From contig JAGHYP010000015.1 in the NCBI GenBank assembly GCA_017743585.1, positions 1-18,519 on the forward strand: DNA of 18,519 bases, written 5' to 3'. The notes under the pieces are model-generated. The model was given only the letters and a program-made list of their open reading frames with translations, did not search any database and was not told where the DNA came from. Origin of the DNA: Chloroflexota bacterium (GTDB taxonomy: Bacteria; Chloroflexota; Anaerolineae; Aggregatilineales; UBA2796). The first letter of the stretch is position 1. Every line of letters begins with the position of its first letter. The position numbers and the translations under genes were made by a program. Shown piece after piece: positions 1-7,359 of this stretch.

Positions 1-259
1 CCCAGATGAGGGTGGTCTCGCGTTGGTTGGTGATGCCGATGGCTGCCACGTCGCGCGGACTAGCGTTGGCGCGCGCGAGGGCCTCGCTTGCCACGCTGAG
101 CTGTGTGCTCCAGATATCGAATGGGTCGTGTTCAACCCAGCCAGGTTGCGGGTAAAGTTGCGGAAATTCCTTCTGCGCTGCGCTGATCGGCTTGCCATCG
201 CGGTTGAAGAGGATGGCGCGCGAGCTTGTCGTGCCTTGATCAAGGGCGAGAATGTACAT
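1..259 (-). CDS. glpK: glycerol kinase, N-terminal part (cut by window edge)
   Basis: Phosphorylates glycerol to sn-glycerol-3-phosphate with ATP; cytoplasmic FGGY-family kinase. The 86 visible codons begin MYILALDQGTTSSRAI, the phosphate-binding motif (DQGTTSSR) of the first actin-like domain, followed by a GWVEHDP segment near residue 42 and an ITNQRET segment near residue 78, both hallmarks of glycerol kinase rather than of sugar kinases in the family. The ATG at 257-259 has a GAGGAG ribosome binding site about 9 nt upstream. The gene runs off the left edge, so roughly 410 residues are missing. It is the last visible gene of a minus-strand run with the glutaredoxin (24-nt gap) and the amidase. 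The assignment is firm; whether the rest is intact cannot be seen. Confidence 0.93.
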   Translation of the reverse strand, partial: MYILALDQGTTSSRAILFNRDGKPISAAQKEFPQLYPQPGWVEHDPFDIWSTQLSVASEALARANASPRDVAAIGITNQRETTLIW

Positions 260-283
260 AAGCGAACGCTCCTCAAAAGTGTG

Positions 284-634
284 TTAGCTCAAAAAACCAT
301 GCTTGCGCAGCCAAGCCAAGAGTTCTTCTTCGCTCGCTTCGGTGAGCATGCTGCCGCGGTCGATACCGCGCGGAGAGGCGCCGTGCGGCAAGGGCGCTGG
401 CGGCTCGTAAGGCAGCTCTTCGCCGCGCCATGCCACGATAAGAGTCGGCACGGAGAGAAAACCTGTCCACTCCAGCACGCGCGCTTCATAGCGCTTATCG
501 CGGTCAATCAGCAGCTCGCGGTAAGGCACGCCTTCGCGCTCCAGCACGCGCCGCGCAATGCTTACAAAAGGACACGGCGTGCTGCGGCTGTACATGACCA
601 ACTCCTTATCGAACCCTTTATCGCTCAGTTGCAT
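284..634 (-). CDS. glutaredoxin-like protein, monothiol CPFV active site
   Basis: A 116-residue thioredoxin-fold protein. The N-terminal beta-alpha unit carries MYSRSTPCPFVSIARRVLE (residues 14-32), aligning with the glutaredoxin CPYC helix, but the second cysteine is Val24, leaving one redox Cys (Cys21). The cis-proline loop SVPTLIV (61-67) is present. A charged, proline-rich insert (about 71-95) precedes the last helix, EEELLAWLRKHGF. The ATG at 634 is chosen over an in-frame TTG at 640 because GAGGAG then sits 9 nt away instead of 3. That ribosome binding site overlaps the amidase stop, suggesting translational coupling. Monothiol glutaredoxins act in deglutathionylation or Fe-S handling, but this one lacks the CGFS signature, so only a general thiol-redox role is supported. 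Confidence 0.8.
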   Translation of the reverse strand: MQLSDKGFDKELVMYSRSTPCPFVSIARRVLEREGVPYRELLIDRDKRYEARVLEWTGFLSVPTLIVAWRGEELPYEPPAPLPHGASPRGIDRGSMLTEASEEELLAWLRKHGFLS

Positions 635-647
635 CGTCAAAGACTCC

Positions 648-1655
648 TCAAGGCGTTTGTGGCTCTAAGAAACACAAAATGCCATTGGCGACTGCCAGCG
701 CGACGCGATCGGGGTGATTTTGTAGCAGGTCGCGGTCGTGGCTCAAAAAGCCAAGCTCTAGGATGTTGGCAGGCGTGCGCACTCCGATCTTCCTAAAGGC
801 GTGGTAGAGCAGCATGTTATCCGTGATGCTGCCTGGCTGGAACGGCAAACCTGTCAAGCGCTCATAATTCAGGCGGATGCATTCGTTCAGGCGGATATCC
901 TGATCGCGGATCAAGGTGCGGGCAGCGGGATAAGTGGATTTATAACCGCCGTAGCCGAAGTCTGCGCACGAATCGGCGTGCAGCGAGACGAACGCCGCCG
1001 CTTCATAGCCGTTCAGGCGCGGATCGAACTCTTCGAGGATATCCACAGTGTAGCCGCGCGCGCGCAGTATGGCAGCGGCGCGCTCCGCAACGGCTTCAGT
1101 CACGAGGCGCTCGTAGAAACCATCAGGACAGACGGCGCCAGGATCAGGCTGCTCGCGGCGGCTGCCATCGGGCGCGGTCATGCCGCTGTGACCTGCCAGA
1201 ATGCCGATGCGGTTGAACCAAATCGGGGTTGGCAGCAAGGTTGGCGTGGCAAAAGCGAGCAGGCGAGCGGTCGCCTGCACAGGCGCCAAGTCGCGGCGCG
1301 CCTGAGCGGGCAAGAAATCGGGCGAAGTCCACCACATGAAGATAGTGGCAGCCATGACAGCAGCGGCAAAGGTGATGCTCAGCGTGCGCAGCGCGCTGAC
1401 CAACGTGAGCAGCAGAAAGGCCTGCCTGATTTGCGGCTTGGGCAGGGGCAGCCTGGTTTGGCGCGGCTTGTGACGTCTCGGGCGCGCAGGTCTGGGCGGC
1501 GCATCGCCGATGAAAGCGACGCCGTGCGGCGCGTCAGGGAATTCAGGCGTCAGGTGGCGCTCAGGAACAACGGTCGGAATCGGCTCGGGTTGAGCGGATG
1601 CGCGCTGCTCAGATGCGGCAGACTCAGTCATTCTGTCAGTCGCTGTGCGCTCCAC
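648..1655 (-). CDS. membrane-anchored N-acetylmuramoyl-L-alanine amidase (Amidase_3)
   Basis: Predicted zinc amidase that cleaves the amide bond between MurNAc and the stem peptide of peptidoglycan. Residues 1-78 are a Pro/Arg-rich cytoplasmic segment, about 80-109 a single membrane span (rich in L, A, T and I, ending FMWW), then a linker and the catalytic domain (about 148-331). Amidase_3 metal ligands are visible: His156 (ILAGHSG), Glu187 (LVTEAVAER) and His226 (FVSLHADSC), plus catalytic Glu300 (ANILELGFLS). The domain faces outward, as expected for cell-wall turnover. It heads a minus-strand operon with the glutaredoxin (13-nt gap) and glpK. The start is the less certain part: neither ATG 1655 nor ATG 1631 has a strong ribosome binding site. 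Family assignment is firm; the physiological role (division, remodelling) is not shown. Confidence 0.87.
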   Translation of the reverse strand: MERTATDRMTESAASEQRASAQPEPIPTVVPERHLTPEFPDAPHGVAFIGDAPPRPARPRRHKPRQTRLPLPKPQIRQAFLLLTLVSALRTLSITFAAAVMAATIFMWWTSPDFLPAQARRDLAPVQATARLLAFATPTLLPTPIWFNRIGILAGHSGMTAPDGSRREQPDPGAVCPDGFYERLVTEAVAERAAAILRARGYTVDILEEFDPRLNGYEAAAFVSLHADSCADFGYGGYKSTYPAARTLIRDQDIRLNECIRLNYERLTGLPFQPGSITDNMLLYHAFRKIGVRTPANILELGFLSHDRDLLQNHPDRVALAVANGILCFLEPQTP

Positions 1656-2045
1656 ATTGGCTCAGCGTTCGCTCAGCGATCATAGCGCAATTGGACGAAC
1701 CTGAAAACGCGCCGCACACCTTCGCGCCGCGTTGAGTATAATTGGAACTTGGCAGAGCCGTCACCTCCTGACCGAAATTAGCCCAAGCTAGAATGCCCGC
1801 TCTCGTGTTGTCACAATCTGTATGTATGAGAGCCATGCCGAGGGAAAGCGCGTCATGGCGAGAGCGACCTCGCAGAAAGTGGTTACTGTCCGACCTGCTA
1901 CTGTCCGTCCTGTAAGTATCATAGCGGCGCGCTGGCGCAGCTTGCACGAATTGGCGAGCGCGCGTATGCATTGAATGCAAGCGCACCTGCTATCACCGCG
2001 ACTAGGACTCCGCCAATCCCGATTGGATAGAACGAGGGCGCGCGC
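1656..2045. other. divergent intergenic region with a short tandem repeat and palindrome
   Basis: This 390-nt gap separates the minus-strand amidase operon from the plus-strand flippase operon. It holds the candidate minus-strand promoter (1735-1764), two adjacent 15-bp direct repeats (1884-1898 and 1899-1913, TACTGTCCGACCTGC and TACTGTCCGTCCTGT), and a 13-bp palindrome TGCATTGAATGCA (1967-1979). A 39-codon plus-strand frame (ATG 1855 to TGA 1974) has GAGGG 10 nt upstream and spans the repeat, but it resembles nothing I recognise. No clear plus-strand promoter was found, though one must exist for the genes that follow. Confidence 0.5.
1735..1764 (-). promoter_or_regulatory. candidate promoter for the amidase-glutaredoxin-glpK operon
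   Basis: On the minus strand GTGACG (-35, 4 of 6 to consensus, 1764-1759) is followed after 18 nt by TATACT (-10, 5 of 6, 1740-1735). This would start transcription near 1728 and leave a leader of about 73 nt before the amidase ATG. The AT content at the -10 stands out from the GC-rich surroundings. No other candidate in the gap is as good. Confidence 0.4.
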
Positions 2046-3074
2046 TTGCGAAGAGACCTTGCGCGGCTGCTGATCATCGGCTTAGGCTTGGGCTTCCTCG
2101 CTTTTGTAGGCGTGGCGCTGCTCAGCGATCTCTCAGCGCTACTGGCGCATGCCATGCGCTTCACGTGGTGGCTGATGGTGCCTATCTTGCTGCTGCGGGT
2201 GGCGAATTGGCTGCTGCGCTTTGTGAAGTGGCACTTTTACCTGCGCGTGGTCGGCGTTCGGAATATCTCGGTCAGAGAGAGCGCGGCGGTCTTTCTGATC
2301 GGCTTTCCATTGGCGATCAGTCCGGGCAAGGCTGCAGAGGCGCTCAAGAGCATGCTGCTGCAACGGCTGACAGGCGCGCCAATCGCCCAGACCTTGCCCG
2401 TAGTCGCCTCTGAGCGGCTCTCAGACGGGATGGCAGTCCTGTTGCTGATTGCGTGGTCAATCTTGAACCTCGCCGCGCATGAATACTGGTCAATTGTGTT
2501 CACGACGCTCGGCGCGTTGCTTTCGGGCATCGCAATCTTGCAATATCGTCCGCTGTGCATGGCGTTGTTGCAGATGCTCAGTCGCCTGCCGTATATCGGG
2601 CGCTTCGCGCGCAGCTTCAAGGTCTTTTATGAGAGCAGCTACCAGATTGTGCAGCTGCCTAACCTGATCTTCGCTGTCGGACTCGGCACGCTCGCCAACG
2701 CGCTTGATGGACTCGGCGTGTATCTAATCCTAGTCGGCATTGGTTTGCCGGCAGAGTTTGAGACGTTTGCTCAAGCGCTCTTGGTGATCAGCCTTTCAGT
2801 GGTGGCGGGCGCGCTAAGCGGAATGCCGGGCAGCATCGGCGCTTCTGATCTGACGATCACAGGCGCGCTACAGCATTTGGTCGGCTTGAGCGCGCCGCAA
2901 GCAGGTTTTGTGACATTGGTTGCGCGCTTTGTGCAGCTGTGGTTCGGCGTGCTGGTCGGCGGCGGAGTCGCCGTGCTGGCGCGCGCGCTATTTCTGAGCC
3001 AAAGACAAGCCTTGCGGCAGCCGCGCCGGCAGCAAGGCTATGCTACGTTGCGCGAAAAGCGCGGCGCGTGCTAA
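2046..3074 (+). CDS. lysylphosphatidylglycerol synthase/flippase-like TM protein (UPF0104, PF03706)
   Basis: A 342-residue integral membrane protein with about eight hydrophobic spans and no soluble catalytic domain, so it corresponds to the TM region of MprF-type LPG synthases as a stand-alone protein. Family motifs are visible: SPGKAAEALKSMLL (about 91-104), the ERLSDGMAVLLL helix (about 127-138) and the glycine-rich GMPGSIGASDLT loop (about 259-270). Relatives flip or transfer lipids or act on polyprenyl-linked sugars; the substrate here cannot be read. The start is TTG 2046: an in-frame TAG lies at 2028-2030 and GAGGG sits 7 nt upstream, so no earlier start is possible. It is the first gene of a plus-strand operon, 47 nt ahead of the sensor gene. 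Confidence 0.82.
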   Translation: MRRDLARLLIIGLGLGFLAFVGVALLSDLSALLAHAMRFTWWLMVPILLLRVANWLLRFVKWHFYLRVVGVRNISVRESAAVFLIGFPLAISPGKAAEALKSMLLQRLTGAPIAQTLPVVASERLSDGMAVLLLIAWSILNLAAHEYWSIVFTTLGALLSGIAILQYRPLCMALLQMLSRLPYIGRFARSFKVFYESSYQIVQLPNLIFAVGLGTLANALDGLGVYLILVGIGLPAEFETFAQALLVISLSVVAGALSGMPGSIGASDLTITGALQHLVGLSAPQAGFVTLVARFVQLWFGVLVGGGVAVLARALFLSQRQALRQPRRQQGYATLREKRGAC

Positions 3075-3121
3075 GCTATCTGGCGTGTGAGAGCGGCATT
3101 TGCACATGCGAGAGCAGTGCC

Positions 3122-4237
3122 ATGAGCGATTCAAGCTCGATACCACCGCCCGACCTTGACCTGAAGCGGCTGATTGACCGCATGGGCTATGGCATTTTGG
3201 TCTTCGACTCAGCCGACCGCCTCGTGATGGATAACGAGGCGGCGCGCGCGATGCTTGGCCCGAACCTGACGCTGATCCGCGCTGAGGGTTGGGTGGCAGC
3301 TGCCATGCTGCTCGATGCGCGCCGCTCTGATGGCCCGAGCGCCAATGAGATCCGAGCGCGCGCGCTCAGCACAGGCGAGCCAATTCGCTTCCACACCCTG
3401 ATGACAGGCGCATACATCCCGTGCTGGGCGGTCTCTGTGCAAGGCAATAGCGGCCAGCTCTACACGCTGATCAGCATGGAGCAGACCGACTGGAACGCGC
3501 TGCGCGAGTTCATGTCCACTTTCCGCAATGAGGCGCGGCTCGCGGTTGAAAGCTCGCGCGGTCACGCCGATTTGATCTTGCAATTGATGCGCAAGCGCCC
3601 GCAAGGCATGACCGCCGATCAATTGGCAGAGCGCGTCAAGGGCTTTGCCGAAATCATCGCCACGCACATGTACCGCCTAGAGATGTTGCTCAATCAGCTC
3701 TATCGGCTGGAGGTGCTGCGCACAGGTCAGTTGCCATCGCTTGTCAGCCGCGACCGACGTAAGCTGAAACTGGCGGAATTCGTGGAAGACTTCTTGGAAG
3801 GGCTGATTCAAGAGCAGCCGATGGATGCGATTCACGCCGAGACGCTGCGCGATAGGCTGGTGCTGCAAATTCCGAGCGACATCACAGTAGTCGCCTCGCC
3901 GGAGTATCTGCGCAGAGCGCTCTACGATGTGCTGCGCAACGCGCTGATGTACAGCCCACCCAACACGCCGGTCACCCTGCGCGCGGCGCGCCTGCTGCCG
4001 AGCGAAGTGGTGCAGATTGATATTGTGGATCAGGGCTGCGGCATTCGCCCGAAAGAGGCCGAGCGCGTTTTCGCGCCGTTTCAGCGCGCGCGGCAGCCGC
4101 AGGTGATGGCGGAATTCGGCTACGGCATCAGCCTGTATTTGGTCAAGGCGGAGCTGGACGCAATGGGCGGGCGCATTTGGTTCGAGAGCGAGGAAGGCGT
4201 TGGCACCACGTTCAGCATCAAACTGCCGGGCGCTTGA
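3122..4237 (+). CDS. PAS/HATPase sensor kinase-like protein lacking the phospho-acceptor His
   Basis: A soluble 371-residue protein with no membrane span. Residues about 12-120 resemble a PAS sensor domain (MGYGILVFDSADRLVMDNEA). Residues 130-200 match a HisKA dimerisation helix pair: FRNEARLAVESSRGHADLIL (134-153) aligns without gaps to the usual SHELRTPLTSIRGYAELLL box, but His is Asn136 (codon AAT at 3527-3529). The C-terminal HATPase_c domain keeps the N box (LRNALMYSP, Asn273), G1 (DQGCGI, Asp303), the F box (VFAPFQRA) and a G2 box altered to GYGISLYLVK. So ATP binding looks retained while classical autophosphorylation does not. No response regulator is adjacent. ATG 3122 is preferred to upstream in-frame starts because those overlap the flippase gene; the ribosome binding site is weak. 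The histone-deacetylase-like gene follows after 18 nt. Confidence 0.8.
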   Translation: MSDSSSIPPPDLDLKRLIDRMGYGILVFDSADRLVMDNEAARAMLGPNLTLIRAEGWVAAAMLLDARRSDGPSANEIRARALSTGEPIRFHTLMTGAYIPCWAVSVQGNSGQLYTLISMEQTDWNALREFMSTFRNEARLAVESSRGHADLILQLMRKRPQGMTADQLAERVKGFAEIIATHMYRLEMLLNQLYRLEVLRTGQLPSLVSRDRRKLKLAEFVEDFLEGLIQEQPMDAIHAETLRDRLVLQIPSDITVVASPEYLRRALYDVLRNALMYSPPNTPVTLRAARLLPSEVVQIDIVDQGCGIRPKEAERVFAPFQRARQPQVMAEFGYGISLYLVKAELDAMGGRIWFESEEGVGTTFSIKLPGA

Positions 4238-4255
4238 AAGGGAGCGATCAACCCA

Positions 4256-5284
4256 GTGACCACAGCTTATATCACTGATGAGCGCGTGCAGGTTCACACG
4301 TTGCCAGGGCACGTCGAGAACGCGGCGCGCCTCGCTGCTGTGCAAGCGCGCATTGCCGCTGCGCCGATCTACAGCCAGCTGCTGCGCCTGACGCCTGAGC
4401 CTGCCAGCGACGCGCACATCTTGAGCGTCCATACGCGAGACTACCTCGATCTGCTGAAGTGGACTGAGCAGCAAAATGGCGTGCAGCTCGGCGCGGATAC
4501 CTACGCGCTGCCTGAGTCGCTCGGCGCGGCGCGGCTCGCGTGCGGCGCCGCCTTGCGCGCTGTGCAAGCTGTCTGTACAGGCGAGGCCCACAACGCGCTG
4601 GTGGCGATTCGCCCGCCCGGCCATCACGCTATCCCTGAGATGGCGATGGGCTTCTGCCTGTTGGCGAACGTGGCAATCGCGGCGCGCCACGCGCAGCGCG
4701 CCTATGGCGTGCAGCGCATCCTGATCGTGGACTACGACGTGCATCACGGCAACGGCACGCAAGATATCTTCTATGAAGACGGCTCGGTCTATTTCTGCTC
4801 CACGCACCAATCGCCGTGGTATCCCGGCACAGGCGCGCTGCACGAGACGGGCGCAGGTGCGGGCGCAGGCACGACGCTCAATTTGCCGCTGCCAGCCGGC
4901 GTCGGCGATGAAGGCTTCAAGCGGCTCTACGCGGAGGTGCTGTGGTCAGCGGCGCGGCGTTTCCGCCCGCAGCTGATAATCGTCTCGGCAGGCTTCGATG
5001 CGCATTGGCGCGATCCGCTAGGCGGCTTGCAACTGACCCTGAGCGGCTACGCCCACCTGAGCCGCGAGCTGATCGCAATGGCGGACGCGCTATGCGGCGG
5101 CAGGATCATCTTTGTGCAAGAAGGTGGCTACGATACTGAGGCGCTCAGCTATGGCATGTTGAACGTTGCTTATGCGCTTTTAGGCATGTCGACCGTCTGT
5201 GACCCAATCGGCGCGGCGCCGCGCCCTGAGCCTCCTATTGACGACCTGATCGCGCGCGCCAAGAGGCTTCACAACCTCGATTGA
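4256..5284 (+). CDS. histone deacetylase-family amidohydrolase (AcuC/HdaH-like)
   Basis: A zinc deacetylase of the arginase/deacetylase superfamily, class II-like; bacterial relatives deacetylate acetyl-CoA synthetase, acetylpolyamines or unknown acyl-amides. Active-site features are all present: RPPGHHA with the His123-His124 pair, VDYDVHHGNGTQ with zinc ligands Asp161 and His163, SAGFDAHWRDPLGG with zinc ligand Asp248, and EGGYD with catalytic Tyr292. Length (342) is typical of the family. The start is GTG 4256 with AGGGAG about 11 nt upstream. A small Gly/Ala run (HETGAGAGAGTT) sits in a surface loop. It lies 18 nt after the sensor gene and 39 nt before the purine phosphorylase, in one transcription unit. 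The substrate cannot be assigned; the pairing with a nucleoside phosphorylase does not identify it. Confidence 0.92.
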   Translation: MTTAYITDERVQVHTLPGHVENAARLAAVQARIAAAPIYSQLLRLTPEPASDAHILSVHTRDYLDLLKWTEQQNGVQLGADTYALPESLGAARLACGAALRAVQAVCTGEAHNALVAIRPPGHHAIPEMAMGFCLLANVAIAARHAQRAYGVQRILIVDYDVHHGNGTQDIFYEDGSVYFCSTHQSPWYPGTGALHETGAGAGAGTTLNLPLPAGVGDEGFKRLYAEVLWSAARRFRPQLIIVSAGFDAHWRDPLGGLQLTLSGYAHLSRELIAMADALCGGRIIFVQEGGYDTEALSYGMLNVAYALLGMSTVCDPIGAAPRPEPPIDDLIARAKRLHNLD

Positions 5285-5323
5285 GCGCTTTCCCAACTCT
5301 TGTGCAACAAGGGCTTGCAGATT

Positions 5324-6181
5324 ATGACACCACAGGATCACTACACACTGAGCGATTACGATCTAGCGGTTGAGGCGATTCGCGCGCGCACGTCCGTCAA
5401 GCCGAAGGTCGGCCTGATCTTGGGTAGCGGGCTCGGCGCGCTGGCAGAGTGCATCGAGAACGCCGATTACATTCCCTACAACGAGATTTTGCGTTTCCCG
5501 CAATCCGAAGTGGCCGGGCATCGCAATCGTTTTGTGGCGGGCACGCTGGAAGGCGTCCCGATTCTGGCAATGCAGGGACGCGTTCATTATTACGAAGGCT
5601 ACTCCATGCAAGCGGTCACTTTCCCGATCCGCGTGATGCAGCGCATCGGCGTGAAGATTCTGATTGTGACCAATGCAGCGGGCGGTTTGAATCCGGCTTT
5701 CAGCGCGGGCGACCTGATGCTGATCACTGATCACATCAATTTCATGGGCATGGCAGGCATTCATCCGCTGGTCGGGCGCAACGATCCGAACTTGGGCGAG
5801 CGCTTCCTAGATATGAGCGATGCCTACGATCCACAGCTATGCCAATTGGCGCGGCAAGCGGCGCAAGCGCAGGGCATCGTGCTGCGCGAGGGCGTCTACA
5901 TCGGCTTATCAGGTCCGAGTTTCGAGACCCCCGCCGAGGTTCGGATGTTGCAGCGGCTCGGCGCGGACGCTGTCGGCATGTCTACGGTCGGCGAGGTGAC
6001 TGTGGCCCGGCATGGCGGCATCCGCGTGCTGGGTTTCTCGGGCATCACCAATATGTTGGTCAAGGGCGAGCAGAGCGGGCAGGCAGTCTCGCACGCGGAC
6101 GTGCTGAGCATCGGGCGGGACGTGATCGCGCCCAAGCTGGAGAAGCTAGTGCGCGCCGTGCTGAGGGCTCTGCGCGACTGA
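5324..6181 (+). CDS. punA: purine nucleoside phosphorylase, trimeric (type I)
   Basis: Cleaves inosine, guanosine and their deoxy forms with phosphate to base and (deoxy)ribose-1-phosphate, in purine salvage; cytoplasmic. Visible motifs include the phosphate loop LGSGLG (Ser35), QGRVHYYEG (Arg86, His88), TNAAGG (Asn117), GPSFETPAE with base-binding Glu201, GMSTVGE (Met219, Ser220), GITNM with Asn243 and SHADV with His257. Glu201/Asn243 is the 6-oxopurine specificity pair of the mammalian-type enzyme, so guanosine/inosine preference is expected. ATG 5324 is chosen over an in-frame TTG at 5300: AAGGG lies about 10 nt before it, and the numbering then matches the family. The two-TM gene begins 13 nt after its stop. 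Confidence 0.95.
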   Translation: MTPQDHYTLSDYDLAVEAIRARTSVKPKVGLILGSGLGALAECIENADYIPYNEILRFPQSEVAGHRNRFVAGTLEGVPILAMQGRVHYYEGYSMQAVTFPIRVMQRIGVKILIVTNAAGGLNPAFSAGDLMLITDHINFMGMAGIHPLVGRNDPNLGERFLDMSDAYDPQLCQLARQAAQAQGIVLREGVYIGLSGPSFETPAEVRMLQRLGADAVGMSTVGEVTVARHGGIRVLGFSGITNMLVKGEQSGQAVSHADVLSIGRDVIAPKLEKLVRAVLRALRD

Positions 6182-6194
6182 GAGGGCGCATCGG

Positions 6195-6998
6195 ATGACG
6201 CAGCTCGTCTACCTGATCGAACAGATCGCGCCGGCAATCTATCTATTCTGCGCAGCGGGCGTGTTGTTCTGGCTAGGGCGCTTCTTTGCAGCGCAGGCTG
6301 GGCTGCGCGCTGCCGAGTTCGAGCTGGAGCGCGAGCTTGAAGAGCAGCGACGCGCGCGCGCGCTGACGTGGACGATTGGTCTGGTGGAGCTGGGCTTAGG
6401 GACGCTGGCTATTGCCACAGTGGTCGCGCCGACCTTGCGCGCTGACTTGCTGAGCGCAGGGTTGCCTATCGCGCCTGAGTCGGGCGCTGAGCAGCGCTTT
6501 GTCACCAGCACGCCGGGCGGCGATGGCAACGATGCCGAGAGCATCTTCCTAACGGTCACGGCGCAGGCGCTCAGCGGCGGCGCATTTCTGCAACTGACAG
6601 CGGTCGCGTCGCCGACGCCTGTCGGCACGGTCATCGCAGGCTATCCGACGCCTATCGGCTGCAACTCTGAGCAGGCGGCGCTGGAAGTGCCCGCTAATGG
6701 TATGCGCGTCTTCGATACACTGACTGTGGTCGGCACGGCCTACATTCCCGACTTCGCCTTCTACACGCTTGAGATCAGCGGACCGAGCACCGGCGGCGAG
6801 TTCGGCGTGTTGGATAGCAAGACGTCGCCGATGCCGCAGAAAGGCGTGCTGGGTCAGTTCGCAGTGGCAGCCTTTCAGCCGGGCGATTATCGCTTCCGAT
6901 TGGCGGTCTTCGATAGCCTGAGCGAGATGCGCGCCTCTTGCACGGTCTGGATCGTGATCAGCCCGCGCCCGCCGACCAACACGCCGCCTGGCGGCTAA
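6195..6998 (+). CDS. two-TM protein with exported C-terminal domain, function unknown
   Basis: A 267-residue protein. A hydrophobic span (about 11-32) is followed by a charged, helical segment (40-55, rich in Glu and Arg), a second span (57-79) and about 190 outward-facing residues rich in Thr, Ser, Gly and Pro. The last part (DFAFYTLEISG ... GVLGQFAVAAFQPGDYRFRLAVFDS, about 182-245) resembles a beta-rich module common in Chloroflexota surface proteins, where a 'FY-LEI', 'G-LG' and 'G-Y-LRL' pattern is typical; that link is from pattern memory. Start ATG 6195 has GAGAGGG nearby, 13 nt after the phosphorylase stop, so it closes the operon. Two cysteines (in the IGCNSEQ and RASCTVW segments) could form a disulfide. 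No enzymatic motif is visible. Confidence 0.65.
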   Translation: MTQLVYLIEQIAPAIYLFCAAGVLFWLGRFFAAQAGLRAAEFELERELEEQRRARALTWTIGLVELGLGTLAIATVVAPTLRADLLSAGLPIAPESGAEQRFVTSTPGGDGNDAESIFLTVTAQALSGGAFLQLTAVASPTPVGTVIAGYPTPIGCNSEQAALEVPANGMRVFDTLTVVGTAYIPDFAFYTLEISGPSTGGEFGVLDSKTSPMPQKGVLGQFAVAAFQPGDYRFRLAVFDSLSEMRASCTVWIVISPRPPTNTPPGG

Positions 6999-7289
6999 CT
7001 TGTAAGATGTCAAGGCGCTTCAAGTTGGCCTCGATTGCTGCTGTGATCTGCTCGCTCAGGCCTGTCGCTTGAATAGCAGCTATGTGCTCAACGTCTTCTG
7101 ACTCTTTTGCCTTGCCGCGAGCATTTTACGTACTGCGCGTCTTACGTCAGCTTGCGGAGGCTGCGCGATCCATAAGACCTGGGCGATCAACGCGCCGCGC
7201 TCAGGTTGCCGGGCTTGCAAAAGCGCGTAAAAAACTTGCAAAAACTGCGTAGCGATTAAGCGCGCGGCAGAGATTTTTGCGCATTCTTT
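6999..7289. other. intergenic region with a possible decayed reading frame on the minus strand
   Basis: No intact gene fits here. On the minus strand an open frame runs from 7307 to a TAG at 7080-7082 and translates to a plausible helical peptide (for example ALIAQVLWIAQPPQADVRRA), but it has no good start codon. A second frame, offset by one, begins near 7100 and reads EDVEHIAAIQATGLSEQI and onward toward 7003. Together they look like one small gene split by a frameshift, or they may be chance open frames. The 7230-7290 stretch is AT-rich and leads into the promoter of the next gene. No tRNA or terminator was seen. Confidence 0.25.
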
Positions 7290-7319
7290 TTGATCCTGCG
7301 CAGCAGCTCAGCGTACAAT
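7290..7319 (+). promoter_or_regulatory. promoter for the WXG100-fusion gene
   Basis: TTGATC (7290-7295) and TACAAT (7314-7319, 5 of 6 to the -10 consensus) are separated by 18 nt. Transcription would begin near 7326, which leaves the GTG at 7321 and ATG at 7327 at or beyond the edge of the transcript and supports ATG 7360 as the real start. Confidence 0.55.
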
Positions 7320-7359
7320 CGTGGGTATGTTACTTGGCAACAGGCGGGGTGATTCGGCT

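Noticed and set aside
801..1685. 294-codon plus-strand frame opposite the amidase gene
   Set aside because: The amidase on the other strand has all active-site motifs; this frame shows composition typical of an antisense shadow and no motif.
1763..1771. A perfect 16S-tail complement (AGGAGGTGA on the minus strand, TCACCTCCT on the plus strand)
   Set aside because: No ATG, GTG or TTG lies at a suitable distance on the minus strand, so it does not act as a ribosome binding site, and the surroundings show no 16S rRNA similarity.
1919..2164. 81-codon minus-strand frame with a TM-like segment (YPIGIGGVLVAVIAGALAFN)
   Set aside because: Its N-terminal half is antisense to the flippase-like gene, whose TTG start is well supported; the hydrophobic run may be coincidental and there is no ribosome binding site for the inner Met.
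2939..3121. Longer N-terminus for the sensor kinase from an upstream start
   Set aside because: It would overlap the flippase gene by 136 nt and adds a low-complexity Arg/Ala segment; ATG 3122 begins just before the PAS-like domain.
3677..4843. 388-codon open frame on the minus strand opposite the sensor and deacetylase genes
   Set aside because: It is antisense to two genes with clear family motifs, is rich in His/Arg/Gln from reverse-read GC-rich codons, and shows no family resemblance.
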